Positions 6,187 to 14,216 of a stretch of DNA of 17,098 nt are shown here, one piece after another; position 1 is the stretch's first letter, and every line of letters begins with the position of its first letter. The notes under the pieces were generated by a model, which was not told the DNA's origin, ran no database searches, and was given only the letters and a program-made list of their open reading frames with translations. A program made the translations under genes and the position numbers. Origin of the DNA: Caryophanales bacterium (GTDB lineage Bacteria > Bacillota_I > Bacilli_A > RF39 > UBA660); the NCBI GenBank assembly GCA_016291995.1, contig JAEEZV010000066.1, positions 1-17,098 of the forward strand. Reading direction: 5' to 3'.

Positions 6187-6532
6187 CATATACATCTTTA
6201 ATATCCATTTTTTTATCCTTTTTATACTTAGGAATCACATGTAAGTGAAAATGTTTAACTTCTTCGACAAATCCATTATTTTGTATCAAAGTATATCCTG
6301 GAGCATCTAACTTTCTAGTTATATCTTTAGCAATTTTTCTAGCAACCATCATAATGTGATTAAGCGTCTCATCATCGATTGTTTCAAGATCCAAAGTATG
6401 TACTTTAGGTACAATTAATGTATGTCCTGTTGAAAAAGGATTAATATCCAAAAAAGCAACAACTATATCATCTTCATATACCTTATAAGAAGGAATTTCT
6501 CCATTTATTATTTTACAAAAAACACAATCCAT
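6164..6532 (-). CDS. HIT family nucleotide hydrolase/transferase
   Basis: A 122-residue protein beginning 'MDCVFCKIINGEIPS', the standard opening of bacterial HIT proteins. It carries C3/C6 of the family's zinc site, 'VVAFLDINPFSTGHTLIVPK', and the catalytic histidine triad 'HFHLHVIP' (H94, H96, H98). HIT proteins hydrolyse purine nucleotide phosphoramidates or dinucleoside polyphosphates in the cytoplasm. A longer in-frame ATG at 6604 would add 24 residues not typical of the family. The ATG at 6532 is preceded by GGGTGAT at plus 6537-6543 and is chosen. Confidence 0.9.
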   Translation of the reverse strand: MDCVFCKIINGEIPSYKVYEDDIVVAFLDINPFSTGHTLIVPKVHTLDLETIDDETLNHIMMVARKIAKDITRKLDAPGYTLIQNNGFVEEVKHFHLHVIPKYKKDKKMDIKDVYEKITQSE

Positions 6533-6536
6533 ATCT

Positions 6537-6555
6537 ATCACCCATATAAATTTTA
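6537..6555 (-). promoter_or_regulatory. Compact -10/SD start module for the HIT gene
   Basis: On the minus strand, TAAAAT (plus 6550-6555), 6 bases, GGGTGAT (plus 6537-6543), 4 bases, then the ATG at 6532. The spacing equals the plus-strand modules elsewhere in the window. Confidence 0.5.
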
Positions 6556-6628
6556 TCAAACCTTCACGAAAAAGTCTATAATAACAAATTTCTATTTTAC
6601 ACAAAAATCAAAAAAAACATAAAACATA

Positions 6629-6657
6629 TTGCTTTTTTATAAATAAAATGATATCAT
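6629..6657 (+). promoter_or_regulatory. Promoter of the surface-protein cassette
   Basis: TTGCTT (6629-6634) and TATCAT (6652-6657) are separated by 17 bases. The SD GAGGAGTGAT (6673-6682) is 7 bases before the ATG at 6690. The gene faces away from the HIT gene, so both promoters share the 157-base divergent gap. Confidence 0.55.
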
Positions 6658-6689
6658 ATATTTATGAAAATAGAGGAGTGATATCTAGT

Positions 6690-7469
6690 ATGAATGATAA
6701 TAGAAGTAGAGATATATTTTATGGAGTAGTTGCTGTTGCAACTTTAATTATTGCTTTAGTTGGAGCAACACTTGCTTATTTCTCAATATCTTCTTCCAGT
6801 GATGAAGGAGCTGTTGCAGCAAAGGCAGCTACTGTTAGTATTAACTATGAAGATGGTAAAGAGGTCATCGCGCAAGCTGATGAATTAATACCTGCAACAT
6901 GGGATGTTGTAAGTTCTGTATATTTAGATAGAACCGACGAACTAGAGCATGACTGGGAGGATACAGATACACCAATTAATGAAAGAGGCGGTTGGTGTAT
7001 TGACAGCAATGGTAGGGAAGTTTGTAGTGTCTATCGTTTTAGCATTAGTAGCGATCAACCAAGAACAATTTCAGCTAGATTAAATCCTGAAACAAATGAA
7101 TTTTCATGGCTAGCATATGCTGTAAGGGATGTCACAAACCAAACATGGATAACTCTTGAAGGAAATTCTGAAACACTTGGGGTAGATAAGTGTGATGGTG
7201 CAGAAGGCGAAACTCCATGTTATTCAATGACAGATGGAATTAAATCATATCTACACACACATTCATTATTTGGATATGACAGTAGTGCAAATGAGTTGAC
7301 AAAGACTGTCGCTGCAACTGCACAAGTATATGATATTGTATTATTTATTAAAGAGAATACCCATGATCAAAATATCGACCAAGGTAAATCATTTAGAGGA
7401 ACAATCGTTATTGACGTTATTGATAATGGCACGGGCCGTGTAACTGGTGAATGGACACCAAGACCTTAA
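6690..7469 (+). CDS. TasA/camelysin-like exported surface protein (SipW-type leader)
   Basis: A 259-residue protein starting at the ATG with the best SD; an upstream ATG at 6648 lies in the promoter and is rejected. A short charged head (MNDNRSRD) precedes a hydrophobic segment (about 11-27) ending 'LVGATLAYFS', the pattern seen in TasA/CalY proteins cleaved by SipW-type signal peptidases. The mature part looks beta-rich and contains two C-x8-C pairs (C103/C112 and C168/C177), 'YRFSIS', 'NEFSWLAYAV' and 'VLFIKENTHDQNIDQGKSF'. The length equals that of TasA (about 260). A secreted or fibre-forming surface role is inferred from family and leader; no sortase motif is present. It is separated from the next gene by a terminator and promoter. 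Confidence 0.65.
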   Translation: MNDNRSRDIFYGVVAVATLIIALVGATLAYFSISSSSDEGAVAAKAATVSINYEDGKEVIAQADELIPATWDVVSSVYLDRTDELEHDWEDTDTPINERGGWCIDSNGREVCSVYRFSISSDQPRTISARLNPETNEFSWLAYAVRDVTNQTWITLEGNSETLGVDKCDGAEGETPCYSMTDGIKSYLHTHSLFGYDSSANELTKTVAATAQVYDIVLFIKENTHDQNIDQGKSFRGTIVIDVIDNGTGRVTGEWTPRP

Positions 7470-7473
7470 AAAT

Positions 7474-7500
7474 AAAAGCGAGTTAATCTTGCTTTTTTTT
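7474..7500 (+). terminator. Terminator after the first surface-protein gene
   Basis: AAAAGCGAG (7474-7482) pairs with CTTGCTTTT (7488-7496), with one G-U pair and the loop TTAAT, followed by a T run to 7500. Confidence 0.8.
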
Positions 7501-7530
7501 TCCGTCTGTTGTATGATTATAATAGGTGAT
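7489..7530 (+). promoter_or_regulatory. Promoter and SD of the second surface-protein gene, overlapping the terminator
   Basis: TTGCTT (7489-7494), within the right arm of the terminator, is 17 bases from TATGAT (7512-7517). Six bases later comes AGGTGAT (7524-7530), then 4 bases and the ATG at 7535. Confidence 0.6.
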
Positions 7531-7534
7531 AATA

Positions 7535-8098
7535 ATGATAGAACATAGCTCTAGCAAGAAAAAAATGTTTTATATGATTGTTCTTATTTTAACGCTAATC
7601 ACTATGATTGTCGGAGCTACTCTAGCATATTTCGCCTTGGTAGCTAGCCAAAAGGATGAAGGAACAACATTATATACTGGAACCCTTCAGATAAGTTATA
7701 TCGATGGTGTATATATTAAAAATCCAGAATTATTTCCTAAATCAAACGTTACATATGATACATATGATGGTGTATATCGTAATACTTTTTCAGTAGAAAG
7801 TTCTGGAACTCTTGAACAAACAATTGCCGTTGATTTAGATGTTAGAATGAATGAATTTAATGATAAAGCATTAAAGTATGCCATTTTCAATAGTGAAGGA
7901 AAAGAGATGGCTAGAGGATATGTTCCACAAGCTGAAGGAACTGTAACTTTGGCAAGCAACATGTATTTAGCTCATAATGGAACAGCTACTTACACATTAA
8001 TAATATGGTGGGATAACACCAACTATGACCAAAAAGAAGAAATGGGAAGTAGGATTTCCGGAAGGATTACAATTTATTCAAAACAATTAAAATACTAA
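7535..8098 (+). CDS. Second TasA/camelysin-like exported protein, paralogue of the previous gene
   Basis: A 187-residue protein; the GTG at 7526 lies inside the SD and is rejected in favour of the ATG at 7535. Basic head 'MIEHSSSKKKM', hydrophobic segment (about 12-29) and the leader end 'IVGATLAYFA' match the preceding protein. Downstream, 'TFSVESSGTLEQTIAVDLDV', 'NEFNDKALKYAIFN' and 'YTLIIWWDNTNYDQKEEMG' parallel 'YRFSISSDQPRTISARL', 'NEFSWLAYAV' and 'YDIVLFIKENTHDQNIDQG' in the first protein, so the two share a beta-sandwich-like fold. It lacks cysteines and the Cys-loop insertions. No terminator separates it from the next gene, which is probably co-transcribed. Confidence 0.65.
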   Translation: MIEHSSSKKKMFYMIVLILTLITMIVGATLAYFALVASQKDEGTTLYTGTLQISYIDGVYIKNPELFPKSNVTYDTYDGVYRNTFSVESSGTLEQTIAVDLDVRMNEFNDKALKYAIFNSEGKEMARGYVPQAEGTVTLASNMYLAHNGTATYTLIIWWDNTNYDQKEEMGSRISGRITIYSKQLKY

Positions 8099-8130
8099 AA
8101 TAAAACAAAAAAACGAAAGGAGATGAATGT

Positions 8131-9765
8131 ATGAATAAGTATCACATAAAGCAGATATATTTACTGATGATTATTATTGGTGGAATAGTATCCCTATCAG
8201 TATATTCAACTTATTCAATATTTACATTAGAGAGTGGTACATCTGATATCGTTAGCATTCATACTCCAAATAGTTTAAATATAAATGAAGAGGCATATGA
8301 ATATAAACAATTAACAGTTCCTAAAGAATCGTTAATTACAACCGATATTGATTTATATAATAACCTTGAATATGAACTATGTTATAGTGCATGGTATAAA
8401 GTTATCGGTGATAAAGTTGATACGACGAAGATTGGCGTCTATGAAAATAATGAAGAAGAATTAACAGCTAATGGCGTTATCGAAGGAACTACCAATCATC
8501 GTATCAGCGTAATCATAATAAATGATAATGAAGAAGATGTTAAAGTAAATGTTGGTTTGACATATGCTAGAAATGGCGAAAGTTGTGCTCTAAATCTTTC
8601 ATCTGATAAATCAGTAATTACATCTTTTATTGCTAAACCAAGCAATTTGATTGAGAGTCTTACTAAAGAACCACTTACAACTAACCATGAATCAGGTTAT
8701 TTAACATATAAAAATATAACCAAAGAAATAAAGATTACTAATGATAAAGTCTATATTGCAAGTGCCTTTAATTATAAAGATGAAGTATTTACTTTAGTCA
8801 ATCAAACAGAAATAGATAAAAATGAAATTACTAATTATCAAACTACCAGTGATAATAATTACTATACATGTATAAAAAGTGAAACATGTGATACCTTATA
8901 CCGTATTCTTGAAGCAAAAGAAGTAGGTGAAGGCAATAACAAAGAATATGTTGTTACTAAATATGATATATTATCTGGTTACATGTCTGGAACTTCTGGA
9001 CTTCAAAAAATAAATAATAATTACGTATACTATGGTGATAATCCAAATAACTTCATATATTATAATTGTAAAGACTATAATGATAACAAAACATGTGAAT
9101 TATGGAGAATACTTGGTATCTATCAAGATAATGACAAATCTATCCTTAAAATAATTAGAAATGATAGTATTGGCAATTATAAGTATGATGAAGAAACCAA
9201 TATTTGGAATGATTCAAGTATTAGAACACGCCTAAATAAAGAGTATAAAACTAATGACTTAAATACTATGACATCTCTAAAATATAAGATAGAAAACATA
9301 ACTGATTTAGATATTTCTTTAGATAAGATTGAATATCTTGAAAATACTGATGAGACAGAAACAAGCATTATGTCATTATCAGATTATCTAAATGCTTCAA
9401 ACTGTAAAGATAAAAAAATAAAAGATTATGATGATAATTGCTTTAAAAACAATTGGTTAAATAATAATGATGGCCTATATGAATGGACAATGTCAACTAA
9501 ATATGTCAAGGTTGAACCAAAGGTAGAAGCTCCTGTCGAAGAAGTAAAAGAAGAAGAGACTTCTACTGAACCTCTTGAAGAAACTCCTGAAGAAGCACCT
9601 GAAGAAACTATTAAAGTAAATAATACAGTCTACGCTGTGGGTAAAAATTATAGCGAATTAGACGTCAATGAAGAACTTAAAATAAGACCAGTTAAATATT
9701 TAGGAACTAGAACATTCCTAATATCTGGTGACGGTACTTTAAATAATCCATATGTTATTAGATAA
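8131..9765 (+). CDS. Large exported surface protein with DUF6273-like C-terminal domain
   Basis: A 544-residue protein preceded by AAAGGAG (8116-8122). An N-terminal hydrophobic helix (about 9-27) is followed by 'YSTYSIFTLESGTSDIV'. Residues about 50-170 look like a beta-rich stalk domain. Two stretches carry a Cys pair then an aromatic-Arg motif: 'CIKSETCDTLYRIL' (C247/C253) and 'CKDYNDNKTCELWRILG' (C313/C322). Then come 'IIRNDSIGNYKYDEETNIWN' (341-360), 'SLSDYLNASNC', 'EWTMS', and the end 'IRPVKYLGTRTFLISGDGT' plus 'NNPYVIR', as in large gut-Firmicute surface proteins grouped with DUF6273. A Glu/Pro-rich stretch (about 461-495) interrupts the domain. The function is unknown; a surface adhesin or sheath component is inference. 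Confidence 0.6.
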   Translation: MNKYHIKQIYLLMIIIGGIVSLSVYSTYSIFTLESGTSDIVSIHTPNSLNINEEAYEYKQLTVPKESLITTDIDLYNNLEYELCYSAWYKVIGDKVDTTKIGVYENNEEELTANGVIEGTTNHRISVIIINDNEEDVKVNVGLTYARNGESCALNLSSDKSVITSFIAKPSNLIESLTKEPLTTNHESGYLTYKNITKEIKITNDKVYIASAFNYKDEVFTLVNQTEIDKNEITNYQTTSDNNYYTCIKSETCDTLYRILEAKEVGEGNNKEYVVTKYDILSGYMSGTSGLQKINNNYVYYGDNPNNFIYYNCKDYNDNKTCELWRILGIYQDNDKSILKIIRNDSIGNYKYDEETNIWNDSSIRTRLNKEYKTNDLNTMTSLKYKIENITDLDISLDKIEYLENTDETETSIMSLSDYLNASNCKDKKIKDYDDNCFKNNWLNNNDGLYEWTMSTKYVKVEPKVEAPVEEVKEEETSTEPLEETPEEAPEETIKVNNTVYAVGKNYSELDVNEELKIRPVKYLGTRTFLISGDGTLNNPYVIR

Positions 9766-9790
9766 ACTTCACATTTTGTGAAGTTTTTTC
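9764..9790 (+). terminator. Terminator closing the surface cassette
   Basis: AAACTTCAC (9764-9772) and GTGAAGTTT (9778-9786) form a 9-bp stem with the loop ATTTT and a following T run. The upstream gene's TAA stop overlaps the left arm. Confidence 0.9.
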
Positions 9791-9799
9791 TTTATTTTA

Positions 9800-9821
9800 T
9801 GGTATGATATATGTAGGTGAT
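9800..9821 (+). promoter_or_regulatory. Extended -10 promoter and SD of polA
   Basis: TGG followed by TATGAT (9803-9808) is an extended -10. Six bases later is AGGTGAT (9815-9821), then TAT and the ATG at 9825. No good -35 is visible. An upstream in-frame ATG at 9804 lies within the -10 itself and cannot be the start if this promoter is used. Confidence 0.6.
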
Positions 9822-9824
9822 ATT

Positions 9825-12383
9825 ATGAAAAAAGTAATCTTGGTAGATGGTAATAATCTAATGTTTCGTAGTTTTTATGCCACATTGTATTCTGGAAGTA
9901 TTATGACAAATAGTGAAGGCTTTCCAACAAATGCTTTATATGGATTTGTCAATATGATGCATAAAATAATTGCTGAAGAAAAACCTGAGTATATTATGGT
10001 TGCCTTTGATATTGGCAAAACATTCCGTCATGAAAAATATGATTACTATAAAGGAACTAGAGATGAAACACCAGATGATTTAAAAAAACAATTTCCTGTC
10101 GCTAAAAAAATACTTAATGCTATGGGTATCAAATACTTTGAATTAGAAGGTTATGAAGCAGATGATATTATTGGTACATTTGCTAAAAAAGTAGATGAAG
10201 ACAAAGATTATATTGCAACCATTATAAGTAGTGATAAAGACTTATTACAATTGATATCAGATGATGTTGAAGTCAAATTATTAAAACCAAAAGATTACAT
10301 TCGTATGAACAAAGAAGTATTTAGAGAAACTTATGGATTAGATCCAATCAAAATGATTGATTTAAAATCACTAATGGGTGATGCTTCAGATAACATTCCT
10401 GGTGTAAAAGGCATTGGTGAAAAGACAGCCATCAAGTTATTACAAGAATATGGCTCTTTAGATGGCGTTTATAGAAATCTAGATTCTATTAAGGGAGCAG
10501 TTCACGATAAATTATTAAATGATAAAGACAATGCTTACATGTCATATGATATTGCTACGATATATAGGGAAGTACCAATAGATACATCCTTTGATGGTAT
10601 TAAATACAAAGAAGAAATGACAGATGATTTAATCAATATTTATAATGATTTAAATTTCCATTCTTTCCTAAAAAAAGTACCTAAAGAAGAAACCAAAGAA
10701 GTATCTTGTGAAGTAGTAAAAGACATATCTAATATTAAATTAGATTCTCCAGTAGCTATATGGTTAGATCTAGATGATGATAACTATCATTTAGCTAATT
10801 TAATTGGTATGGGTATTTATAATGATAAAGTAAGTATCTATATAAAAAGTGAAGATTTAAAAGATACTAATTTCTTAAAGAACATCGAAGTATATACATA
10901 TAACTATAAAAAAATGTATTCATTTCTAAAAAGAAATAATATGTATGTTCCAGATTGCGCCTTTGATATCATGTTAGCAGCTTATCTCTTAAATATGCCT
11001 GCTAAAGATGATATTGCATATTTAGCAAGTGCTATGGATAAAGAAATACCATATTATGATAAAAAAGCAAAATTAACTGATGAAGAGTTGGCTAAAAGAA
11101 ATGTTTTAAGAGCAAGAACAATATTTGAATTATATCCCGTTCTTATGGATAGAATGAAAGATAATGATGTTTATAAATTATATGATGAAGTAGAATTGCC
11201 ACTATCTGTTGTTTTAGCTAAAATGGAACTAAATGGTATAAGAGTGGATACATCTATTCTTGAAGAAATGAAAAAAGATATTAAAAGTAAAATTGATGAT
11301 GTCAGTTTAAAAATATATAATTTAGCTGGTCGTGAATTTAATATCTCATCACCAAAACAATTAGGTGAAATATTGTTTGATGAATTAAAATTACCAAATG
11401 CTAAAAAGAATAAGACAGGTTATGTTACAGATGCAAATGTTTTAGGAAAACTAGTCGAATATCCAATAGTAAGATTAGTTTTAGAATACCGCCTATTAAA
11501 CAAACTATATACAACATATCTTGAAGGAATATTAAATTCTGTATCAGCTGATGGTAAAATACATACTATTTATACTCAAACATTAACAAGAACTGGTAGA
11601 TTATCAAGTATTGAACCAAACCTTCAGAATATCCCAGTTAGAAATGAATTTGGTAAACTAATTAGAAAAGCCTTTATTCCTGAAGAAGATTCTCTAATTA
11701 TGTCATCCGATTATTCTCAAATAGAATTAAGAATATTTGCTCATTTATCAAATGTAAAAGATTTAATAGATGCTTTTAAAAACGGTTTAGACATACATAC
11801 TAAAACAGCTATGGATATCTTTAAAGTTGATAAGGATAATGTTACTAAAGATATGCGTCGTCAAGCTAAGGCTGTCAACTTTGGTATTCTTTATGGTATT
11901 AGTCCATATGGTTTAGCTGAAGATATTGGTATATCACCAAAGGCCGCCAAAGATTTTATAAATACTTATTTTGATACCTATCCGGGTATTAAAGATTATA
12001 TGAATACTGAAATTGAAGAAGCTCATCAAAATGGTTATGTTAAAACTATCATGGGAAGAATTAGAACTATTGATGAATTATCAAGCAAAAACTATATTGA
12101 GAGAAGTATGGGTGAACGTATGGCTCTAAATACTCCAATTCAAGGAAGTAGTGCTGATATTCTAAAAAAAGCTATGATTGAAATAGACAAAAAGATGTCT
12201 GAAGAAAAAATGGAAAGTACCATGTTATTACAAGTACACGATGAATTAATCTTTAATGTAAAAAATAGTGAATTAGATAAATTAAAAAAATTAGTAAAAG
12301 ATACTATGGAAAATACCATCGAATTATCTGTTCCTCTAGAAGTTGATATCGAGGTAGGAACTAATTGGTATGATGCAAAGTAG
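9825..12383 (+). CDS. polA: DNA polymerase I
   Basis: An 852-residue protein that fills gaps in repair and removes RNA primers at the lagging strand. The start at 9825 gives the standard opening 'MKKVILVDGNNLMFRSFYA'. The N-terminal 5'-3' nuclease (about 1-290) has 'VAFDIGKTFRHEKYDYYKG', 'EADDIIGTFA', 'ISSDKDLLQL' and 'MGDASDNIPGVKGIGEKTA'. A middle 3'-5' exonuclease-like region (about 295-460) lacks the D-x-E metal motif, as in other Bacilli, so proofreading is probably absent. The polymerase domain has motif A 'SDYSQIELRIFAH', motif B 'RRQAKAVNFGILYGIS' and motif C 'LQVHDELIF'. Its stop overlaps the SD of mutM, so the two repair genes are coupled. Confidence 0.97.
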   Translation: MKKVILVDGNNLMFRSFYATLYSGSIMTNSEGFPTNALYGFVNMMHKIIAEEKPEYIMVAFDIGKTFRHEKYDYYKGTRDETPDDLKKQFPVAKKILNAMGIKYFELEGYEADDIIGTFAKKVDEDKDYIATIISSDKDLLQLISDDVEVKLLKPKDYIRMNKEVFRETYGLDPIKMIDLKSLMGDASDNIPGVKGIGEKTAIKLLQEYGSLDGVYRNLDSIKGAVHDKLLNDKDNAYMSYDIATIYREVPIDTSFDGIKYKEEMTDDLINIYNDLNFHSFLKKVPKEETKEVSCEVVKDISNIKLDSPVAIWLDLDDDNYHLANLIGMGIYNDKVSIYIKSEDLKDTNFLKNIEVYTYNYKKMYSFLKRNNMYVPDCAFDIMLAAYLLNMPAKDDIAYLASAMDKEIPYYDKKAKLTDEELAKRNVLRARTIFELYPVLMDRMKDNDVYKLYDEVELPLSVVLAKMELNGIRVDTSILEEMKKDIKSKIDDVSLKIYNLAGREFNISSPKQLGEILFDELKLPNAKKNKTGYVTDANVLGKLVEYPIVRLVLEYRLLNKLYTTYLEGILNSVSADGKIHTIYTQTLTRTGRLSSIEPNLQNIPVRNEFGKLIRKAFIPEEDSLIMSSDYSQIELRIFAHLSNVKDLIDAFKNGLDIHTKTAMDIFKVDKDNVTKDMRRQAKAVNFGILYGISPYGLAEDIGISPKAAKDFINTYFDTYPGIKDYMNTEIEEAHQNGYVKTIMGRIRTIDELSSKNYIERSMGERMALNTPIQGSSADILKKAMIEIDKKMSEEKMESTMLLQVHDELIFNVKNSELDKLKKLVKDTMENTIELSVPLEVDIEVGTNWYDAK

Positions 12384-12390
12384 GTGAAGT

Positions 12391-13206
12391 ATGCCAGAAT
12401 TACCAGAAGTAGAAACTGTTAGAAGGGGTCTAATAAAGAAAGTAAAAGGAAGAAAAATATTAAAATGTAAAGTGTTATGGAATGGCATTATTGCTTATCC
12501 AGAAGTATCTAAGTTTGTAAAAGAGATAGAAAACAAAGTAATCAAAGATATTGAAAGAAGAGGCAAATTTCTTATGTTTAATCTAGATGATTACTATCTA
12601 ATATCTCATCTTCGAATGGAAGGTAAATATTTTATCAAAGATCATAATGAAGAACTTAGCAAGCACGATCATGTCATATTCTCTTTAGATAATGATAAAG
12701 AACTAAGATATAATGATACAAGAAAATTTGGTAAAATGTATCTAGTAAAAAAAGATGAACTAAATCTAACTCCAATAAGTAAATTGGGATTAGAGCCATG
12801 GGATAAAGAATTAACTAAAGATTATCTAAAAGATAAATTAAATAGAAGATTACCTATCAAAACTTTACTCTTAGATCAAAGCATTATTACAGGTATTGGC
12901 AATATATATGATGATGAAATATTGTTCTTATCTAAAATAAATCCTAATACCTATGGTAAAGATTTAACAGATAAAAATATATTAGATATTATTACCAATA
13001 CTAGAACCGTCTTAGAAAAAGCTATCGAAAAAGGTGGTACTACCATTCATACCTATACATCTGTTGATGGTATTACCGGTATGTTCCAACAAGAATTATT
13101 AGTTCATGGTAAAAAGGATATGCCATGTCCAACATGTAAACATAAAATAATAAAAACTACCATAAATGGTAGAGGAACATACTACTGTCCAAACTGTCAA
13201 AAATAG
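12391..13206 (+). CDS. mutM: Formamidopyrimidine-DNA glycosylase (MutM/Fpg)
   Basis: A 271-residue bifunctional glycosylase/AP lyase that removes 8-oxoguanine and formamidopyrimidines. The N-terminus 'MPELPEVETVRRGL' carries the catalytic Pro1 (after Met removal) and Glu2. 'RRGKFLMF' has the conserved Lys, 'LRYNDTRKFGKM' is present, 'ITGIGNIYDDEILF' contains the helix-two-turn-helix Asn, and a C-terminal zinc finger uses C246, C249, C266 and C269. The length is typical (about 270). AGGTGA of its SD overlaps the polA TAG stop (12381-12383), seven bases upstream, indicating coupled expression for base-excision repair. Confidence 0.97.
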   Translation: MPELPEVETVRRGLIKKVKGRKILKCKVLWNGIIAYPEVSKFVKEIENKVIKDIERRGKFLMFNLDDYYLISHLRMEGKYFIKDHNEELSKHDHVIFSLDNDKELRYNDTRKFGKMYLVKKDELNLTPISKLGLEPWDKELTKDYLKDKLNRRLPIKTLLLDQSIITGIGNIYDDEILFLSKINPNTYGKDLTDKNILDIITNTRTVLEKAIEKGGTTIHTYTSVDGITGMFQQELLVHGKKDMPCPTCKHKIIKTTINGRGTYYCPNCQK

Positions 13207-13227
13207 AACACTACGTGTTCTTTTTTT
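13205..13227 (+). terminator. Terminator of the polA-mutM operon
   Basis: AGAACAC (13205-13211) and GTGTTCT (13215-13221) form a 7-bp stem with the loop TAC, followed by TTTTTT. Confidence 0.85.
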
Positions 13228-13239
13228 AAACCATAAAAA

Positions 13240-13268
13240 TTGACAAAAGCATACATTTGTGCTATTAT
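13240..13268 (+). promoter_or_regulatory. Strong sigma-A-type promoter of the kinase-like gene
   Basis: TTGACA (13240-13245) and TATTAT (13263-13268) are separated by exactly 17 bases, the best promoter in the window. The leader is about 18 bases. CACCC (13272-13276) can pair with GGGTG (13286-13290) at the SD, but the predicted transcript start falls within the left arm. Confidence 0.85.
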
Positions 13269-13292
13269 ATTCACCCTGAAAGAAGGGGTGCT

Positions 13293-14216
13293 ATGAAAAC
13301 AATAAATCTTACTAAAAAACAGTTTGAATCATTAGAACAATATAAAATACCAGATTATGTATGTAGCACAGAAGGAGTACTATACATTTTACCAACTAAA
13401 AAGGGATGGAACAAAGAAACCAAACTATTAAAAAAATTATATTTAAATAGTGGCCCTCAATTTGGTAATAAATTATGGACTATAAATTCTTTAATAGACT
13501 TAAAAGATGAAATTGATATTGAAGAAATTGTTTATCCCGAAGAAATAGCTACTGTCGTTCATGAAATTGTCGGTTTTACAATTCAACTAATTGAATCCCT
13601 TAATTTAAAAACAGTTTTGATGGATAAAAAAGTAGATCCAGAATATCAAATAGATTGTCTAAGACAAATTGGCGTTATTCTAGAAAAAATGCGAAAAGTA
13701 AGAGAATATACCAGTATCAAAGATTTCTTTATAAACGATTTACATGAAAGTAATTTTATTGTTGATAAAGATGGTAATGTTAGATTAGTTGATATGGACT
13801 CATGTAAAATAAATGGTAATCAAATTTTTAGTAGTAAATATTTATCAACGGGTAGATTCATTAATGAAGTATATAAATATCAAAAAGATGAAACCAAAGA
13901 ATCTAAATATAAATATCAAAAATATCATTATAGTCCATTAAGTTATTTCGTTCCTGATGAAAATACTGATTTGTATTGCTATATAATAGTTATTTTAAAT
14001 TATATATATGGAAAGAATGTCGCTAATTTTACCCTAGAAGAGTTTTTTGAATATATTGAGTATTTAAAAAAATGTGGTCTATCTAGAGAATTAGTAGATA
14101 TCTTTGAAGGAGTAGCATTTAGTGCTCCGAATAGAAATCCATATGAATTATTAGAGGCATTAAAACCAGTAATTGGAAAAGGAAGTCATTACGTATATTC
14201 TAGAGTAAAAAAATAA
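13293..14216 (+). CDS. Protein-kinase-fold protein of unknown target
   Basis: A 307-residue protein starting at the ATG after AAGGGG; an upstream in-frame ATG at 13257 overlaps the promoter and is rejected. The C-terminal lobe shows a kinase catalytic loop 'FFINDLHESNFIV', with D149 and N154 in the exact D-L-x-x-x-N spacing of HRDLKPEN. After it comes 'NVRLVDMDS', with D167 in the place of the DFG Asp, and 'ENTDLYCYIIVIL' resembles helix alpha-F. No glycine-rich loop is visible in the N-lobe, and the HRD histidine/arginine are replaced. It could be an atypical kinase acting on proteins or small molecules, or a pseudokinase. No membrane segment is seen. It is monocistronic, with a strong promoter and a terminator. 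Confidence 0.65.
   Translation: MKTINLTKKQFESLEQYKIPDYVCSTEGVLYILPTKKGWNKETKLLKKLYLNSGPQFGNKLWTINSLIDLKDEIDIEEIVYPEEIATVVHEIVGFTIQLIESLNLKTVLMDKKVDPEYQIDCLRQIGVILEKMRKVREYTSIKDFFINDLHESNFIVDKDGNVRLVDMDSCKINGNQIFSSKYLSTGRFINEVYKYQKDETKESKYKYQKYHYSPLSYFVPDENTDLYCYIIVILNYIYGKNVANFTLEEFFEYIEYLKKCGLSRELVDIFEGVAFSAPNRNPYELLEALKPVIGKGSHYVYSRVKK

Noticed and set aside
6533..6604. 24-residue N-terminal extension of the HIT protein
   Set aside because: It is not family-like and covers the promoter/SD of the shorter, standard form.
9804..9824. Upstream ATG for polA adding seven residues
   Set aside because: It lies inside the TATGAT -10 and has no SD; the ATG at 9825 has AGGTGAT and gives the family-standard N-terminus.
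13272..13290. CACCC/GGGTG hairpin masking the kinase gene SD as a riboswitch
   Set aside because: Only 5 bp, and the predicted transcript start is within the left arm, so it probably does not form in the main transcript.
13257..13292. Upstream ATG for the kinase-like gene
   Set aside because: It overlaps the TTGACA-17-TATTAT promoter, upstream of the predicted transcript start; the ATG at 13293 has AAGGGG.
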